64,000 nt of DNA, from NCBI RefSeq assembly GCF_018687675.1, contig NZ_CP061302.1, positions 570,192-634,191 on the forward strand. The letters run 5' to 3'. The position numbers and the translations under genes are program-made. Under the pieces are notes generated by a model. It saw nothing but the letters and a program-made list of their open reading frames with translations, was not told the DNA's origin and searched no databases. Positions 18,169 through 30,473 of this stretch are shown in pieces. The DNA is from Polynucleobacter sp. MG-Unter2-18. Lineage in GTDB: Bacteria; Pseudomonadota; Gammaproteobacteria; Burkholderiales; Burkholderiaceae. Within the stretch, counting starts at the first letter, position 1, and every line of letters begins with the position of its first letter.

Positions 18169-18447
18169 ATGGATTTTGAATGGGATATGGCTAAAAGTGA
18201 CTTATGCCAGATCTCTCGAAATTTTGATTTCACATATGTTCTGTCAGTTTTTATAGATCCGAATTTGTTGATTGAAAAAGATCAGCGTTGGGACTATGGG
18301 GAAGAGCGATTTCGGGCATTAGGCGTCATAGATGAAAAAGTGTTTGTAGTGATTTATACAAAGAGGCCTTCAGCAATGAGGATTATTTCAGCTAGGCGGG
18401 CAAATCGTAGGGAGGTGAGGCGTTATGAAGAAAATCATTCGAGTTAG
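18169..18447 (+). CDS. BrnT family toxin (putative ribonuclease)
   Basis: 92 residues with the BrnT pattern: an N-terminal FEWDMAKSD (the FEWD..K stretch), an Asp-rich centre (WDYGEERFRALGVIDEKVFVVIYTKR) and the C-terminal IISARRANRREVRRYEE. BrnT is a RelE-fold RNase that blocks growth by cutting RNA. It overlaps the downstream antitoxin gene by 23 bp. The N-terminus shows SDLCQISRNFDF where many BrnT proteins have an S-N-x-x-K-H-G stretch, so this member is divergent. Partnering with a helix-turn-helix rather than a BrnA ribbon-helix-helix antitoxin is also less usual. Confidence 0.75.
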   Translation: MDFEWDMAKSDLCQISRNFDFTYVLSVFIDPNLLIEKDQRWDYGEERFRALGVIDEKVFVVIYTKRPSAMRIISARRANRREVRRYEENHSS

Positions 18448-18766
18448 CTTGGATCTAAATGATCCCAGTAGCTTTCCCAAAGGATTCGTCGATAAAAAAT
18501 TACTCGATGCGACATCGGAGCGTTTGATTAAATTGCATCAACAGCAAGATGATGCAGCGGCCATGTTAGACGCTGCTCAATATGCAAAAGGTGTACGAGA
18601 GAGAATTGGTTTGTCCCAACAAGAGTTCTCTAAACGTATCGAAGTCTCATTAGAGACTATTAGAAACTGGGAGCAAGGGAAACGCAGCCCCACTGGTGCC
18701 GCCAAAGCTTTATTGAAGATTTTGGATAGGGCGCCTGAGATTGCATTGCTTGCTCTCAGCGCTTAA
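18425..18766 (+). CDS. helix-turn-helix antitoxin paired with the BrnT-like toxin
   Basis: 113 residues. The C-terminal half holds an Xre-type helix-turn-helix (RIGLSQQEFSKRIEVSLETIRNWEQGKRSP, about residues 58-88), as in HigA/MqsA-type antitoxins. The N-terminal half (residues 1-55, charged, with a Lys-rich start) probably wraps the toxin. It overlaps the toxin gene by 23 bp and is followed by a terminator. The likely operator is the palindrome at 18142-18158. Classic BrnA antitoxins are ribbon-helix-helix proteins, so this is a swapped partner. Confidence 0.75.
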   Translation: MKKIIRVSLDLNDPSSFPKGFVDKKLLDATSERLIKLHQQQDDAAAMLDAAQYAKGVRERIGLSQQEFSKRIEVSLETIRNWEQGKRSPTGAAKALLKILDRAPEIALLALSA

Positions 18767-18782
18767 TACTGATCTTAGGAAT

Positions 18783-18811
18783 AAAAATACCTAGCAATGC
18801 TAGGTATTTTT
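18783..18811. terminator. bidirectional terminator between antitoxin gene and trxB
   Basis: AAAAATACCTAGC (18783-18795) and GCTAGGTATTTTT (18799-18811) form a 13-bp perfect stem with a 3-nt loop, serving the two converging genes. Confidence 0.9.
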
Positions 18812-18835
18812 ATTGGATGCTTTGGATTGCTTGTA

Positions 18836-22144
<3,309 letters not shown>

Positions 22145-22854
22145 GGCCACTCTTTTGCGCAGATTTTTCTCGGTAGTAGCTTTAGGGCTCTTAGTGTCCT
22201 TATCTCCCAATGTAGTATTTGCACAGAGCGAGAGTGGGGCTGAGCAGTTGCGTCAATTCGTGCGCAACTCTAAAACAGCTGAAGGTGAGTTTGTGCAACA
22301 GCAGTTGCGTGCACCCAAAGCAAATGAGCCACAAGACAAAGGTTTAAAAGTCGTGCGCCAAACACAGGGGCGTTTTGTGTTTCAGCGTCCAGGCCGATTC
22401 ATTTGGGATACCCAAAAGCCATATGAGCAAAAACTGATTGCCGACGGTAAGCAACTCATTATGTGGGACAAGGATTTAAATCAAGCTACTTTTAGGCCTG
22501 CTGGCCAAGCTTTGGCTACTACTCCTGCTGCAATCTTATTTGGGGAGACTTCTTTAGATCAGCACTTTGATTTAGTTGAGGGCGAGGATCGTCTCGGTAT
22601 GAAATGGGTTGCTCTAGCTCCCAAGAAAAATCCTAATGCAAAAAATGGCAATGACTTGCCGTACACCAAGATCTCTGTCGGAATGGCCAATGGCTTACCT
22701 AAAGCTCTGGAGCTCATTGATGGCCTTGGAAGCGTTGTTTTAGTAACGCTAGATAAGATTCAGCTCAATGTGAACCTACCCGCTAATCGATTTACCTTTG
22801 CGCCACCTGCTGGCGCAGAAGTCTTACGCTTAAACTAACGTACATACCCATTAA

Positions 22855-24180
<1,326 letters not shown>

Positions 24181-24210
24181 CTTAAATAGTCAGAAATATA
24201 AGAAATCCCC

Positions 24211-24229
24211 AACAGCTATAATCGCTGTT
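24211..24229 (+). promoter_or_regulatory. -10 box of tRNA-Ser inside a small inverted repeat
   Basis: TATAAT (24217-24222) sits between AACAGC (24211-24216) and GCTGTT (24224-24229), which are inverted repeats. The tRNA begins 7 nt after the repeat. The -35 is poorly matched. Confidence 0.45.
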
Positions 24230-24235
24230 TGGTTC

Positions 24236-24325
<90 letters not shown>

Positions 24326-24456
24326 AGTCAATAGCTATTACGAGGCTTTGTTGCAATACAACGACCTTGTTACCAAAAACGTTACCAAAGCCATCATTCG
24401 GGGGTGGCATTTCTTTTGGCGCTGATGGTCCGCTTTCGGCCGGATAGTGTCATTAA
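24326..24456 (+). other. non-coding scar between tRNA-Ser and the decayed tRNA
   Basis: No convincing gene. A 12-bp-period direct repeat is present: GTTACCAAA begins at 24369 and again at 24381. Downstream, GGTCCGCTTTCGGCCGGATAG is GC-rich with an imperfect dyad. The stretch begins exactly at the 3' end of the tRNA, as integration remnants do, but I see no integrase gene. Confidence 0.4.
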
Positions 24457-24531
24457 GGGCTCATAGCTCAGTCGGTTAGAGCAGAGGAATCATAATCTTT
24501 GGTCCCAGGTTCAAGTCCTGGTGGGCCACCA
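24457..24531 (+). tRNA. tRNA-like gene with CAU anticodon, probably decayed
   Basis: The cloverleaf is recognisable: D-arm GCTC/GAGC, anticodon loop ATCATAA (anticodon CAU, Met or lysidine-modified Ile), T-arm CCAGG-TTCAAGT-CCTGG and encoded CCA (24529-24531). But the acceptor stem closes only six pairs (GGCTCA with TGGGCC, leaving G24457 unpaired), the variable loop is 4 nt, and the anticodon stem has two G:T pairs. Total length is 75 nt. This suggests single-base losses, so it may be a pseudogene copy of a normal CAU tRNA located elsewhere. Confidence 0.6.
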
Positions 24532-24649
24532 TGAAACGCTTGGACTATCTTCGGCTGATTCTATTATCTGTGACCGTTTCTTATGGTTTGTTAGCAGTCA
24601 TTCCGTAGGTTATGTACGCCAAAGTCAGTTTTGACGCGTAAGCAGTCAC

Positions 24650-24736
24650 TGCGGAGGTGGAGTCGGGCAAGCTAAGTTAGAGCGTTATGGTGAACACTTT
24701 ATCAAGGTCATTCTGGAGCATCTTGAGGCTAACTAG
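24650..24736 (+). pseudogene. remnant of the C-terminal end of recQ (HRDC domain tail)
   Basis: One frame reads GVGQAKLERYGEHFIKVI followed by LEHLEAN and TAG at 24734-24736. That is the conserved end of the HRDC domain of RecQ helicases (G-V-G-x-x-K-L-x-x-Y-G-x-x-F). Upstream the frame meets a stop within about 20 codons and no other RecQ sequence is seen, so only the last 25-30 codons remain. The match is from my knowledge of the motif, not from a search. Confidence 0.5.
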
Positions 24737-24746
24737 ACTTAATTAG

Positions 24747-25292
24747 TCACCTCAGATTGCTCACTACAATCTGTAGAACTTGCAAGATGAGTAGCAGCAT
24801 TAGCGGTGATAAATCTAAGGCTCCAAATTTGGGCATTGCTTTTCTGATTGGTGCCAGCAGAGGCTCAACCAGTAGTGAGACTAAGTACTGAATCTGGGAG
24901 CCAGCACTAACCCAAGAGAGAATGACACTTGCAAAAACCAAGCCAACCAACCCCGAAAGTATCAGGTCGACTAAATCAATTAAGGCCAATAGAAGCCACG
25001 AGATGTTAGTAAGAGTGGCTCCTGAGAGCAATAAAAGAATTGCTGTCTTGCCTGCGACCAGTAGGTAGGCAGCTAAAAAGCTGGCAACATCAAAGCGGCC
25101 AATACTAGGAATCAGCTTGCGAAGTGGAATAACAATCCAATTGCTCAGCGGTAGCACGTAAGCGCCAATTGTTCTGCTCTGGCCTGATCCTAGATTAAAT
25201 GCGAGCCACTGGAGATAGCATCTCAGGAGACACGCTCCAGCAACAATGCTAATGAGAACTTGGAGGAGAAGGTTGGCGATTTGTATCAACAT
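24747..25292 (-). CDS. YggT family membrane protein
   Basis: 181 residues, made of two YggT repeats. Each repeat has a hydrophobic helix, a polar stretch and a second helix: the first with the motif LPLSNWIVIPLRKLIPSIGRFD, the second with SLLVEPLLAPIRKAMPKFGALD. The protein sits in the inner membrane. YggT proteins are linked to osmotic tolerance and to cell-division or membrane-assembly roles in other bacteria, but the mechanism is unclear. The ATG at 25292 begins directly with the first helix. It is divergent from the glycosyltransferase gene. Confidence 0.88.
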   Translation of the reverse strand: MLIQIANLLLQVLISIVAGACLLRCYLQWLAFNLGSGQSRTIGAYVLPLSNWIVIPLRKLIPSIGRFDVASFLAAYLLVAGKTAILLLLSGATLTNISWLLLALIDLVDLILSGLVGLVFASVILSWVSAGSQIQYLVSLLVEPLLAPIRKAMPKFGALDLSPLMLLLILQVLQIVVSNLR

Positions 25293-25352
25293 ACGTCTAT
25301 TGTATGGGGTTTAAAGCTCTGCTTCATTAGGGCATCACACTTTCGTGTTCTA

Positions 25353-26012
25353 ATGCCCTCCAATATGATTACTGTCGTTATCGCCTCTTATAAATACGGT
25401 CACCTTGCAGCCCACTGCATTGAGTCCTTACTATCTCAAACAAAAGCCCCCGCCAGAATTCTATTTGTCGATGATGGAGCGCATGATTGCGGCCATTTAC
25501 CTGGCTTATATCCCGATATTGAATATATCCTCAGGCCTCAGAATTTAGGTACTGTGGATAACTTCCATGATGTGCTAATGGGAGTCAATACAGAATACGT
25601 TCTTTTTGTTGGCGCTGACAATTGGCTCAGATCGGATGCAATTGAGCTGCTATCCAATGCTCATGCAGATATCGTTACTTATGACATTGTGGTTACTGGC
25701 GAGTTAAAGGAAGAGATTCATGACCGTGTTCCTGGCGAGACTAGGTCTCACCAAGGAGATCTCTACTGGGACCGCGAAGGAAAGCATCACGGTTCAATGA
25801 TGTATCGAACCTCTCTGGGTCAGCAAGTGGGTTACAAGGAAAGGTATGCCGATGGCATTCATCCGCAGGAGGATTGGAATCTCTGGGACAAAATGCGCGA
25901 GCAGGGCGCTACTGTAGCCAGCCTGAATGAAGGCCTTTTGTACTACAGAAGACATCGTGAAAATTTTTTAAAGTATGACCATCTCATCGATGTTCTTGAG
26001 GAAGAGGCTTAA
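25353..26012 (+). CDS. family 2 glycosyltransferase (GT-A fold)
   Basis: 219 residues from ATG 25353; another ATG at 25365 (MITVVIASYKYG) is equally possible, and a longer frame runs back into the yggT region. The GT-A core is visible: VVIASYKYGHLAAHCIESLLSQ, then ILFVDDGAHD (first nucleotide-sugar Asp pair) and YVLFVGADNWLR, where GADN takes the place of the DxD motif. A C-terminal acidic HPQEDWNLWDKM resembles the catalytic ED region. There is no membrane segment. It stands alone, so the sugar and acceptor are unknown. Confidence 0.75.
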   Translation: MPSNMITVVIASYKYGHLAAHCIESLLSQTKAPARILFVDDGAHDCGHLPGLYPDIEYILRPQNLGTVDNFHDVLMGVNTEYVLFVGADNWLRSDAIELLSNAHADIVTYDIVVTGELKEEIHDRVPGETRSHQGDLYWDREGKHHGSMMYRTSLGQQVGYKERYADGIHPQEDWNLWDKMREQGATVASLNEGLLYYRRHRENFLKYDHLIDVLEEEA

Positions 26013-26016
26013 GCGT

Positions 26017-26412
26017 CTAAGCTAATGTTGTTCTCAAGCTAGTCAAACTGCTTACATCAAGGTATAGCTTGATTCCCAATACGCCCGAACTCTCTCGAAC
26101 GGGTGTTTTTCTGAGACTAATTTCTAGAGACTCAATTTCCGGATAACGAGCACATGCCTCAACTATCCTAGTAGCTAATCTTTCTTGAGTCTCATAATGC
26201 CCATCGGCAGCCAAGCGATCGATTTCAAGGACGAGGGGATCGTAGTCGAATACCTGATCCATAAGATCTTCTGAAATCAAAATCAGTTTAGTGCTGATCC
26301 ATAAAGTCAAATTTAGTAGATGCTGATCAGGGATGGTGGCACCGGGGGCATAAGTGCCAATTTGGGTGTTTAGTCGGAGATCTTTTAATTCTATGCAGGC
26401 CGTTGATGCCAT
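26017..26412 (-). CDS. folB: dihydroneopterin aldolase-like protein
   Basis: 131 residues with the FolB tunnelling-fold pattern: an early IELKDLRLNTQIGTYAPGA (with I-G-x-Y in place of the usual I-G-x-x-x-x-E), a central FDYDPLVLEIDRLAADGHYETQERLATRIVEAC, and a C-terminal ISLRKTPV in place of the usual V-x-K-P. FolB converts dihydroneopterin to 6-hydroxymethyl-dihydropterin in folate synthesis. It follows folE by 21 bp, which supports a pterin role. The catalytic Glu and Lys positions appear changed, so a related pterin reaction is possible. Confidence 0.75.
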   Translation of the reverse strand: MASTACIELKDLRLNTQIGTYAPGATIPDQHLLNLTLWISTKLILISEDLMDQVFDYDPLVLEIDRLAADGHYETQERLATRIVEACARYPEIESLEISLRKTPVRESSGVLGIKLYLDVSSLTSLRTTLA

Positions 26413-26433
26413 TCGATGCTTTCTTTAACTAGC

Positions 26434-27117
26434 TTAATTACGTGCAATTAGTGACAAGAACTCGCGACGCAAATTGGGATCTTTCAAAAAAGATCCTCGC
26501 ATCACACTATTAATCATTTTGGAGTCAGGATCCTTGACGCCTCGCCACTGCATACAGAAATGATCAGCATCCATTACGATCGCAACGCCAGTAGGCTTGA
26601 CCTTCTTCTCAATCATATCGGCGAGCTCTACAACCGCCTCCTCCTGAATTTGTGGGCGGCACATTACCCACTCAGTTAGGCGAGAGTATTTCGAGAGTCC
26701 AATCAGGGCAGAGTTTTTGTCCGGCAGTATCCCAATCCACACTCTACCCATAATCGGACATAGATGATGGGAGCAAGCACTTCTAACGGTAATGGGGCCA
26801 ATAATCATCAACTCATTCAGTTGGCTGACATTAGGAAATTTTGTCAACGATGGTTGTTCTACGTAGCGTCCATTAAACACTTCATTAATGAACATTTTGG
26901 CAACACGCCTACTCGTATTTTTGGTGTTGTGATCACTTTGCGTATCGATTACAAGGCTTTCTAAAACAGCCTGTATTTTCTCAGAGACCTCCTCAACTAA
27001 GGCATCGAGTTCACCAGCCTGAATAAAGGCCGAAATATTATCGTTTGCATGAAATCGCGCCTTTTTAGCTTTGATGCGTTTGCGTATTACTTCTGAGAGT
27101 GGAATGCCATCGTTCAT
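26434..27117 (-). CDS. folE: GTP cyclohydrolase I (variant)
   Basis: 227 residues. The zinc ligands of the family are present: Cys and His in ACSHHLCPIMG (usual form CEHHxxPF) and Cys in DADHFCMQWRGV. The T-fold region GLSKYSRLTEW is also typical. It opens GTP to dihydroneopterin triphosphate, the first step of folate or queuosine-type pterin synthesis. The Ser after the first Cys and the CPIMG stretch differ from the common form, so this belongs to a variant subgroup. Cotranscribed with the folB-like gene. Confidence 0.87.
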   Translation of the reverse strand: MNDGIPLSEVIRKRIKAKKARFHANDNISAFIQAGELDALVEEVSEKIQAVLESLVIDTQSDHNTKNTSRRVAKMFINEVFNGRYVEQPSLTKFPNVSQLNELMIIGPITVRSACSHHLCPIMGRVWIGILPDKNSALIGLSKYSRLTEWVMCRPQIQEEAVVELADMIEKKVKPTGVAIVMDADHFCMQWRGVKDPDSKMINSVMRGSFLKDPNLRREFLSLIARN

Positions 27118-27136
27118 ATATAAATATTCTTCTTAA

Positions 27137-27616
27137 TTAAAGTAGTTTTTCAATATCAGTACTGATGCTCGCAGGTGAGCTCGCTGATGCAAATCGTTTT
27201 ACTGGAAGCCCATTACGGTTTACTAGAAATTTTGTGAAATTCCACTTGATGGCTTCGGTCCCAAGCAAGCCGGGAGCAGCTGTTTTGAGATATTCAAAGA
27301 GGGGGTGGGTATTGGAGCCATTGACATCTGTTTTTTGAAAAACAGGAAAGGTGACCCCAAACCGAGTACTGCAAAATGCTTCGATCTGTTGAGGTGTACC
27401 GGGCTCTTGGCCGCCGAATTGGTTGCAGGGAAAAGCAAGAATTTCTAAGCCTTGGCTATGATATTTAACATAGAGATCTTGCAGCTCTTTGTACTGGGAT
27501 GTAAAGCCGCACTGGCTAGCTACATTAATTACCAACAGAACTTTGTCTGCATAGTCAGTGATTTGTTCTTTATTGCCGTTTAGGCGCTCTAACTCTATAT
27601 TTGGTAGCACGTTCAA
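27137..27616 (-). CDS. glutathione peroxidase family protein
   Basis: 159 residues with a thioredoxin fold. The peroxidatic Cys is in NVASQCGFTSQY near residue 35, the Gln in FPCNQFGGQEPG near 70 (with a possible resolving Cys), and the Trp/Asn in IKWNFTKFLVN near 120. This is the full catalytic tetrad of the bacterial Cys-type enzymes, which usually use thioredoxin to reduce peroxides. No signal peptide is seen. It ends 19 bp before folE begins on the same strand. Confidence 0.93.
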   Translation of the reverse strand: MNVLPNIELERLNGNKEQITDYADKVLLVINVASQCGFTSQYKELQDLYVKYHSQGLEILAFPCNQFGGQEPGTPQQIEAFCSTRFGVTFPVFQKTDVNGSNTHPLFEYLKTAAPGLLGTEAIKWNFTKFLVNRNGLPVKRFASASSPASISTDIEKLL

Positions 27617-27718
27617 TTTCCAGAAAAAGATCCTGCAGTGGCAAAATCACAATGTATCTGAAAAGAGTGCTTTCCGCTGAGAGTGAAATGAGGGTGCTTT
27701 TCTTCGTGAGGCGACTCG

Positions 27719-28786
27719 TTAGCTAAATGTGACTACGTGATCAGCTACTAGGTGGATACCAATTCTTTCACCAATTGCATGATCATGGTGGCTGGGTACG
27801 AAAGCAAAAATTTCAACACCCGAAGCTAGCTTGAGGGTGTACAAGAAGTCAGCCCCCCTAAAGGTCTTGCGTACAACCTCTGCGAGCAGGGTGCTGTGGT
27901 CATCATGCTGAATATCATCGGCGCGCAATAGTACGTCGATTTCTTTTCCAACTTCCGCGCTACGGTCTTCTTCCAGGTCGAGTTCACCTAACTCAATTCT
28001 GACTTTGTTGTTAGCTTGGACGACACCTTTCAGAAATACTCCACGACCAATAAAGTCCGCAATATACCGATTGGCTGGCTTGTGATACAGCTCGTAGGGG
28101 ATATCCCATTGAAGTACTTTGCCATCTGTCATCACGCCGACCTTATCGGCAATGGCAAAGGCTTCAAATTGATCATGCGTGACCAACAAGGCGGTAATGT
28201 TATTTGACTTGAGGATTTCGCGCATCTCGCCTGCAAGACGCTCTCTAAGTTCAATATCTAAACTAGAGAAGGGCTCATCTAGCAAAATTAAATCCGGCTC
28301 TGGTGCCATTGCCCTGGCTAGTGCCACACGCTGCTGTTGTCCGCCACTGAGCTCATGAGGGTATGCATCGGCTTTATCAGATAGTGAAACCCGCTTAAGC
28401 CACTCCATTGCCACTGCAGACCTTTCATTGCTTGATAGGTGTTGCAAGCCAAACGCAATATTTTCTAAAACATTGAGATGGGGGAAGAGGGCGAAGTCCT
28501 GAAAGACCATGCCGACTTTTCTTTGGTTCGGTGGGAGGTGAGAGGATGTTGAGCTCACCACATGATCACGCAAGAGGATTTTTCCTGCTTTAACGGGTTC
28601 AAACCCACAAATTGCTCTCAAGACGGTAGATTTACCGCAACCAGATGAGCCCAATAGGCAGCCAATCTCACCTTGAGCTAGATCGAGATTCAGGTTTTTA
28701 ACCGCAGTAACACGACCCTGACCATCACGACTAGGGTAGTCGATTTCCAGTGCTTGAATCGAAAGCAGGGTGCGAGCAGAGTTCAT
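27719..28786 (-). CDS. fbpC: iron(III) ABC transporter ATP-binding protein
   Basis: 355 residues. Walker A GSSGCGKST near residue 45, Q-loop FQDFALFPHLNVLENIAFGL, signature ELSGGQQQRVALARA near 145 and Walker B LILLDEPFSSLD are intact. The C-terminal extension (about 240-355) has the TOBE-like regulatory fold typical of FbpC/PotA-type ATPases. It is divergent from the permease gene with 68 bp between, and together with fbpB and fbpA would form a periplasmic iron(III) importer. Confidence 0.88.
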   Translation of the reverse strand: MNSARTLLSIQALEIDYPSRDGQGRVTAVKNLNLDLAQGEIGCLLGSSGCGKSTVLRAICGFEPVKAGKILLRDHVVSSTSSHLPPNQRKVGMVFQDFALFPHLNVLENIAFGLQHLSSNERSAVAMEWLKRVSLSDKADAYPHELSGGQQQRVALARAMAPEPDLILLDEPFSSLDIELRERLAGEMREILKSNNITALLVTHDQFEAFAIADKVGVMTDGKVLQWDIPYELYHKPANRYIADFIGRGVFLKGVVQANNKVRIELGELDLEEDRSAEVGKEIDVLLRADDIQHDDHSTLLAEVVRKTFRGADFLYTLKLASGVEIFAFVPSHHDHAIGERIGIHLVADHVVTFS

Positions 28787-28854
28787 CTCTATAATTTTCT
28801 CATTAATGCTAGTGGTTTAATACATAGCTAGAGTCTAAACGGATTGCCGATTTC

Positions 28855-30411
28855 ATGAATCGTATTGTGGTGCCACTTGCCCTGTTGTTATTTTTGCCCC
28901 TCTTTGGCCTGGCGGCACCTTTCCTATTCCCTGGCAAGGAGTTGTTGGCTACTGGCACCCTCAGTCATTTATGGAACTTTGTACTAGGCGGCTATATTGC
29001 CTCGACCTTAGCGCTTATTCTTGGTGTCGGTGTGGGGGTGTTTATTCTTGGGGTAGGTAATGCGTGGATTATTGCCAGCTATGATTTTCCAGGGAAGAAA
29101 ATATTTGAGTGGGCCCTCATTCTGCCTTTGGCAGTGCCTACTTATGTCATGGCCTATCTCTTTGTCGATCTCTTGCAGTTTTCGGGTCCGATACAGAGTA
29201 CGCTGCGCGCTGCACTAGGAGTTGATGCGCTCTTGTTTTTTCCAGATCCAAGATCCTTGAGTGGAGCTATTTGGTCTTTCTCATTCTGCCTATTTCCTTA
29301 TGTTTATCTCATTACTCGTACGGCATTCTTAGAGCGCAGTGGTCGATTGATTGAGGTTTCAGAAACGCTAGGCTACAGTCCACTTCAGGGATTTATAAAA
29401 TTGGTATTACCTATGGCAAGGCCAGCCATCTTTGCGGGCATGGCCCTTGCGTTGATGGAAGTACTAGCTGATTTTGGCGCTGTCTCTTACTTTGGCGTTC
29501 AGACTTTTGCCACTGGTATCTTTAAGGCTTGGCTGTCATTTGGCGACCGAGTGGCGGCAGTGCAGCTTGCCTTGGGCCTCTTAAGTTTTGTTTTACTTAT
29601 TTTCTTTATCGAGCAAAGTAGCCGCTCAAAATTACGTTATGCCTCTGCAACACGGGGTAAACCACTTGCCAAGTCTCTGCAAGGTCAGAAAGCTTTTTTT
29701 GCATTTGCATTTTGTGGTGTGACACTCTTATGCGGATTTTTGATACCTGCATTTGCGCTCCTGCAATTGGTCTTTAAGCAAGGCCTTGCGATCGATATTC
29801 GTTATCTAGATTGGCTGAGTAATTCGCTGTCGGTTTCGATTTTGACAGCATTGATCTCTGTTGCGCTCGCCATATTTTTTGCTTACTCGGTAAGAATGAA
29901 TGCACGATTAAGTTGGGTTAATCGATTATTGGGTTTTGGCTATGCGCTACCTGGTGCAGTATTGGCCATTGGCATCCTTTCTTTTCTGGAAATCTTTCAG
30001 CTTGCTTGGTGGATGTCTGCCAGCATGTTAGTGCTGATCTATGCATACCTAGTCCGCTTTCTTTCTTCTAGTTTGCAGAGTGTAGAGGCAGGTCTGGTGC
30101 GTATAACGCCTTCGATGGATGCTTCCGCAGCGCTACTGGGGCTCTCCAGAATGCAGATTTTGAAGCGGGTTCATGTGCCCTTGCTCAGGCGCAGTCTGAT
30201 TACTGCGGGCCTCTTTGTCTTCGTAGATGTTATGAAGGAATTGCCTGCCACGCTCTTACTGCGCCCATTTAATTTTGATACTCTGGCTGTTGCAACCTAT
30301 CAGCTGGCCGCAGATGAGCGTCTTGCTGAATTGGCATTACCTTCCTTAACCATTGTTTTGGTTGGGCTTTTCCCAGTCCTGCTACTTTCAAGGGTCATTT
30401 CCAAGTCCTAA
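28855..30411 (+). CDS. fbpB: iron(III) ABC transporter permease
   Basis: 518 residues with about 12 membrane helices in two halves, the fused FbpB/SfuB architecture. Each half has an EAA loop: SETLGYSPLQGFIKLVLPMARPA near residue 165 and ALLGLSRMQILKRVHVPLLRRS near 430. It carries ferric iron through the inner membrane, powered by FbpC. The binding-protein gene starts 62 bp downstream with its own Fur-box-like site. Confidence 0.9.
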   Translation: MNRIVVPLALLLFLPLFGLAAPFLFPGKELLATGTLSHLWNFVLGGYIASTLALILGVGVGVFILGVGNAWIIASYDFPGKKIFEWALILPLAVPTYVMAYLFVDLLQFSGPIQSTLRAALGVDALLFFPDPRSLSGAIWSFSFCLFPYVYLITRTAFLERSGRLIEVSETLGYSPLQGFIKLVLPMARPAIFAGMALALMEVLADFGAVSYFGVQTFATGIFKAWLSFGDRVAAVQLALGLLSFVLLIFFIEQSSRSKLRYASATRGKPLAKSLQGQKAFFAFAFCGVTLLCGFLIPAFALLQLVFKQGLAIDIRYLDWLSNSLSVSILTALISVALAIFFAYSVRMNARLSWVNRLLGFGYALPGAVLAIGILSFLEIFQLAWWMSASMLVLIYAYLVRFLSSSLQSVEAGLVRITPSMDASAALLGLSRMQILKRVHVPLLRRSLITAGLFVFVDVMKELPATLLLRPFNFDTLAVATYQLAADERLAELALPSLTIVLVGLFPVLLLSRVISKS

Positions 30412-30426
30412 TTGATAATCATTCGT
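30408..30426. promoter_or_regulatory. Fur-box-like site before fbpA
   Basis: GATAATCATT (30414-30423) is an exact match to the core of the Fur consensus; across the 19-bp consensus GATAATGATAATCATTATC I count 12 matches. It lies about 50 bp upstream of fbpA and overlaps the end of fbpB, so fbpA may have its own iron-repressed promoter. Confidence 0.6.
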
Positions 30427-30437
30427 ATTTGTGATAC

Positions 30438-30454
30438 ATTAGATTTCATCTAAT
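30438..30454. promoter_or_regulatory. inverted repeat ATTAGAT-TTC-ATCTAAT before fbpA
   Basis: Perfect 7-bp arms with a 3-nt spacer, 12 bp after the Fur-box-like site and 20 bp before the fbpA ATG. It could be a second operator or a 5' leader hairpin near the ribosome binding region. Confidence 0.5.
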
Positions 30455-30473
30455 TCTGATCGCAAATGCAGCA

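Noticed and set aside
24531..24608. Short frame MKRLDYLRLILL directly after the decayed tRNA
   Set aside because: 25 codons, begins on the tRNA's CCA end and has no ribosome binding site; chance is likely.
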